Shown: positions 62,616 through 64,000 of the stretch, in pieces | Numbering within the stretch: position 1 is the first letter of the stretch | Layout: the number at the start of each line of letters is the position of its first letter | Assembly (NCBI RefSeq): GCF_009937975.1 | Contig: NZ_AP018441.1 | Location: 3,720,001 to 3,784,000 of the forward strand | Direction of reading: 5' to 3' | DNA: 64,000 nucleotides | DNA from: Undibacterium sp. YM2 | Lineage (GTDB): Bacteria > Pseudomonadota > Gammaproteobacteria > Burkholderiales > Burkholderiaceae_D | The notes under the pieces: generated by a model | Database searches by the model: none | What the model was told of the DNA's origin: nothing | The model's input: only the letters and a program-made list of their open reading frames with translations | Program-made: the position numbers and the translations under genes

Positions 62616-64000
62616 TTAGCCGCGCAGCACTTTGCTGTTGCCGGAAATGCTCAATGCCGGTCTTGCCTGCACTTGTCCTTGTAGCTGTGTCTGTGTTTTT
62701 GCTTGTGCAGCCTGCATGGCTTTTTCCAGCTTGAACACCGCCACCGTCTCCACCAGTAATTCAGCTTCATCCTGCATGCTCCGGGCTGCGGCAGCCGCCT
62801 GCTCGACCAGGGCCGCATTTTGCTGCGTCATCTGGTCCATCATGCTGATAGCCTGGTTGACCTGGACTATGCCGGTATTCTGTTCACGGCTGGCCGCACT
62901 GATTTCGCTGATGATCTCAGCCACATGCTGGACTGAGCTGACAATATCGCGCATGGTCAGGCTGGCTTCATTGACAAGTTTGCCACCGGCATCAACCTGG
63001 CCGACTGAGTCGGCAATCAGAGCCTTGATCTCTTTTGCCGCACTGGCCGACCTTTGTGACAGGTTGCGCACTTCAGCCGCCACCACTGCAAAGCCACGTC
63101 CGTTCTCCCCTGCCCGCGCCGCCTCCACCGCAGCATTCAGGGCCAGGATATTGGTTTGAAAAGCGATGCCGTCAATGACACCGATGATATCGACTATCTT
63201 GTTCGAGCTGGCCTTGATCGCACCCATGGTCAGCTCCACCTGATCAATGACCTTGCCACCCTTGCCCGCATGCTGGTAAGCCTTGCCCGCCAGGTCATGT
63301 GCCTGGGCGGCGTTCTCTGCATTCTGGCCAACAGTCGCTGTCAGTTGCTCCATTGACGCCGCAGTTTCTTCCAGGCCAGATGCCTGCTGCTCGGTACGGT
63401 TGGATAAATCCAAATTGCCATTGGCGATTTCGCGTGAGGCAAGGCCGATATTTTCTGAACTCTTCCTGACCTGGCCTACGGTATTGATCAGGCTCTGGCT
63501 CATCTGGTTCAGCGATGTCAGCAATTGACCTGTTTCATCATTACTCCTGACTTCTATATCAGCCCGCAAATCGCCTCCTGCCACGGACTCTGCAAGCAGG
63601 ATAGCCGCCTTCAGGGAAGCCGTAATCGCCCTGGTCGTCAAAATGGCGATCAACACTGCCACCAGACCCGCGAAAGCCAGCAAGATGATCATCAATACCT
63701 GCGCGGCACCCGAGATGGATGCGGCATCGCTGCCGCTGCGTTCCATCTGGCTGGTTTGCAATGTCACCAGTTGATCAAGTGCGGCAAAATACTGGTCTTG
63801 CAAAGGGGCAATTTCAGGCAAGACCAGATCCTTGGCCTGCTCCACCTCATTCTCCACCACCAGCTTGAGGAATTTGTCGAGCACAGGCTGATAACGCTGT
63901 TTCGCTGCCAGTACGGCCTTCAGCAGTTTTTTCTCTTCAGCCGAGCTGGCCAGTTTGCCAAACTGAGCGAGATCAAGCTCTATCTGTTTGCCTGATTTAT
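62616..64000 (-). CDS. Methyl-accepting chemotaxis protein (N-terminus cut by window edge)
   Basis: A chemoreceptor of at least 461 visible residues; the frame is open to base 64000, so the N-terminus lies outside. A helical four-helix-bundle-like sensor region ([12 protein letters not shown]...) is followed by a transmembrane helix ([25 protein letters not shown]), a HAMP region and the MCP signalling domain, with the hallmark [32 protein letters not shown] hairpin tip. Methylation-type Glu/Gln helices flank the tip. The C-terminus lacks a CheR pentapeptide (NWEEF). Ligand unknown. Apparent internal GTG/ATG starts are not the real start. Confidence 0.95.
   Translation of the reverse strand, partial: KSGKQIELDLAQFGKLASSAEEKKLLKAVLAAKQRYQPVLDKFLKLVVENEVEQAKDLVLPEIAPLQDQYFAALDQLVTLQTSQMERSGSDAASISGAAQVLMIILLAFAGLVAVLIAILTTRAITASLKAAILLAESVAGGDLRADIEVRSNDETGQLLTSLNQMSQSLINTVGQVRKSSENIGLASREIANGNLDLSNRTEQQASGLEETAASMEQLTATVGQNAENAAQAHDLAGKAYQHAGKGGKVIDQVELTMGAIKASSNKIVDIIGVIDGIAFQTNILALNAAVEAARAGENGRGFAVVAAEVRNLSQRSASAAKEIKALIADSVGQVDAGGKLVNEASLTMRDIVSSVQHVAEIISEISAASREQNTGIVQVNQAISMMDQMTQQNAALVEQAAAAARSMQDEAELLVETVAVFKLEKAMQAAQAKTQTQLQGQVQARPALSISGNSKVLRG

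Overview
The window comes from a Gram-negative betaproteobacterium, most likely of the Oxalobacteraceae (Undibacterium/Janthinobacterium/Herbaspirillum neighbourhood). This is inferred from moderate GC, a polyhydroxyalkanoate synthase and a phasin, an LPS-core/lipid A block (waaF, msbA, a waaL-like ligase), TorF-family porin, DUF3570/DUF4266 proteins and what looks like a JDVT-CTERM sorting pair. The genus is a judgement from gene content, not a computed placement. No rRNA, tRNA, CRISPR array, prophage or insertion sequence is visible. Both ends are cut inside genes (PhaC at the left, a chemotaxis receptor at the right).

Layout. 1-4.6 kb: PhaC end, a periplasmic solute-binding protein, an NMT1-PAS-GGDEF fusion, and a Crp/Fnr-type regulator. 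4.6-13 kb (minus strand): waaF, an AhpD-like peroxidase, msbA, an O-antigen-ligase-like protein and dnaE, tightly packed. 13.2-17.6 kb: a translationally coupled TonB receptor / solute-binding protein / HAMP-GGDEF operon. 17.8-19.6 kb: glnS. 19.6-21.8 kb: an AT-rich two-gene island encoding a DUF262 ParB-like protein and a HEPN ribonuclease-like protein, the best candidate for a defence or toxin module. 21.8-36.5 kb: accessory and housekeeping singletons (degenerate serine hydrolase, LysR with DUF1445 and EamA genes, Hsp20, MFS, VOC, EVE, MazG-like, trxB).

36.5-43.0 kb (minus strand): a redox and sorting locus of dsbD, DUF3570, DUF4266, TlpA-like thioredoxin, a cytochrome c protein with five choice-of-anchor repeats and a C-terminal sorting tail, and a small CPBP-type intramembrane protease that probably cleaves that tail. 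43.4-46.8 kb: ECF sigma factor, zinc-finger anti-sigma factor, subtilisin-like protease and TorF-type porin in one coupled operon. 47-48 kb: phasin with a long Lys/Ala/Pro tail. 48.2-50.6 kb: divergent AraC regulator and a stand-alone ketoacyl-ACP synthase. 50.8-57.3 kb: small single genes, including a RIO-type kinase, an orphan ParB-like protein and a spermidine-synthase-like protein. 57.5-60.4 kb: a LiaF-like / LytS / LytTR envelope-sensing operon. 60.4-64 kb: HDOD protein, winged-helix regulator and a methyl-accepting chemotaxis protein.

Themes: signalling through c-di-GMP from periplasmic or outer-membrane ligands (two diguanylate cyclases with RxxD I-sites), envelope biogenesis and stress, periplasmic thiol redox, and PHA storage. 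Gene starts were re-chosen where a ribosome-binding site, a 4-base overlap or a signal peptide argued for a start downstream of the longest reading frame.
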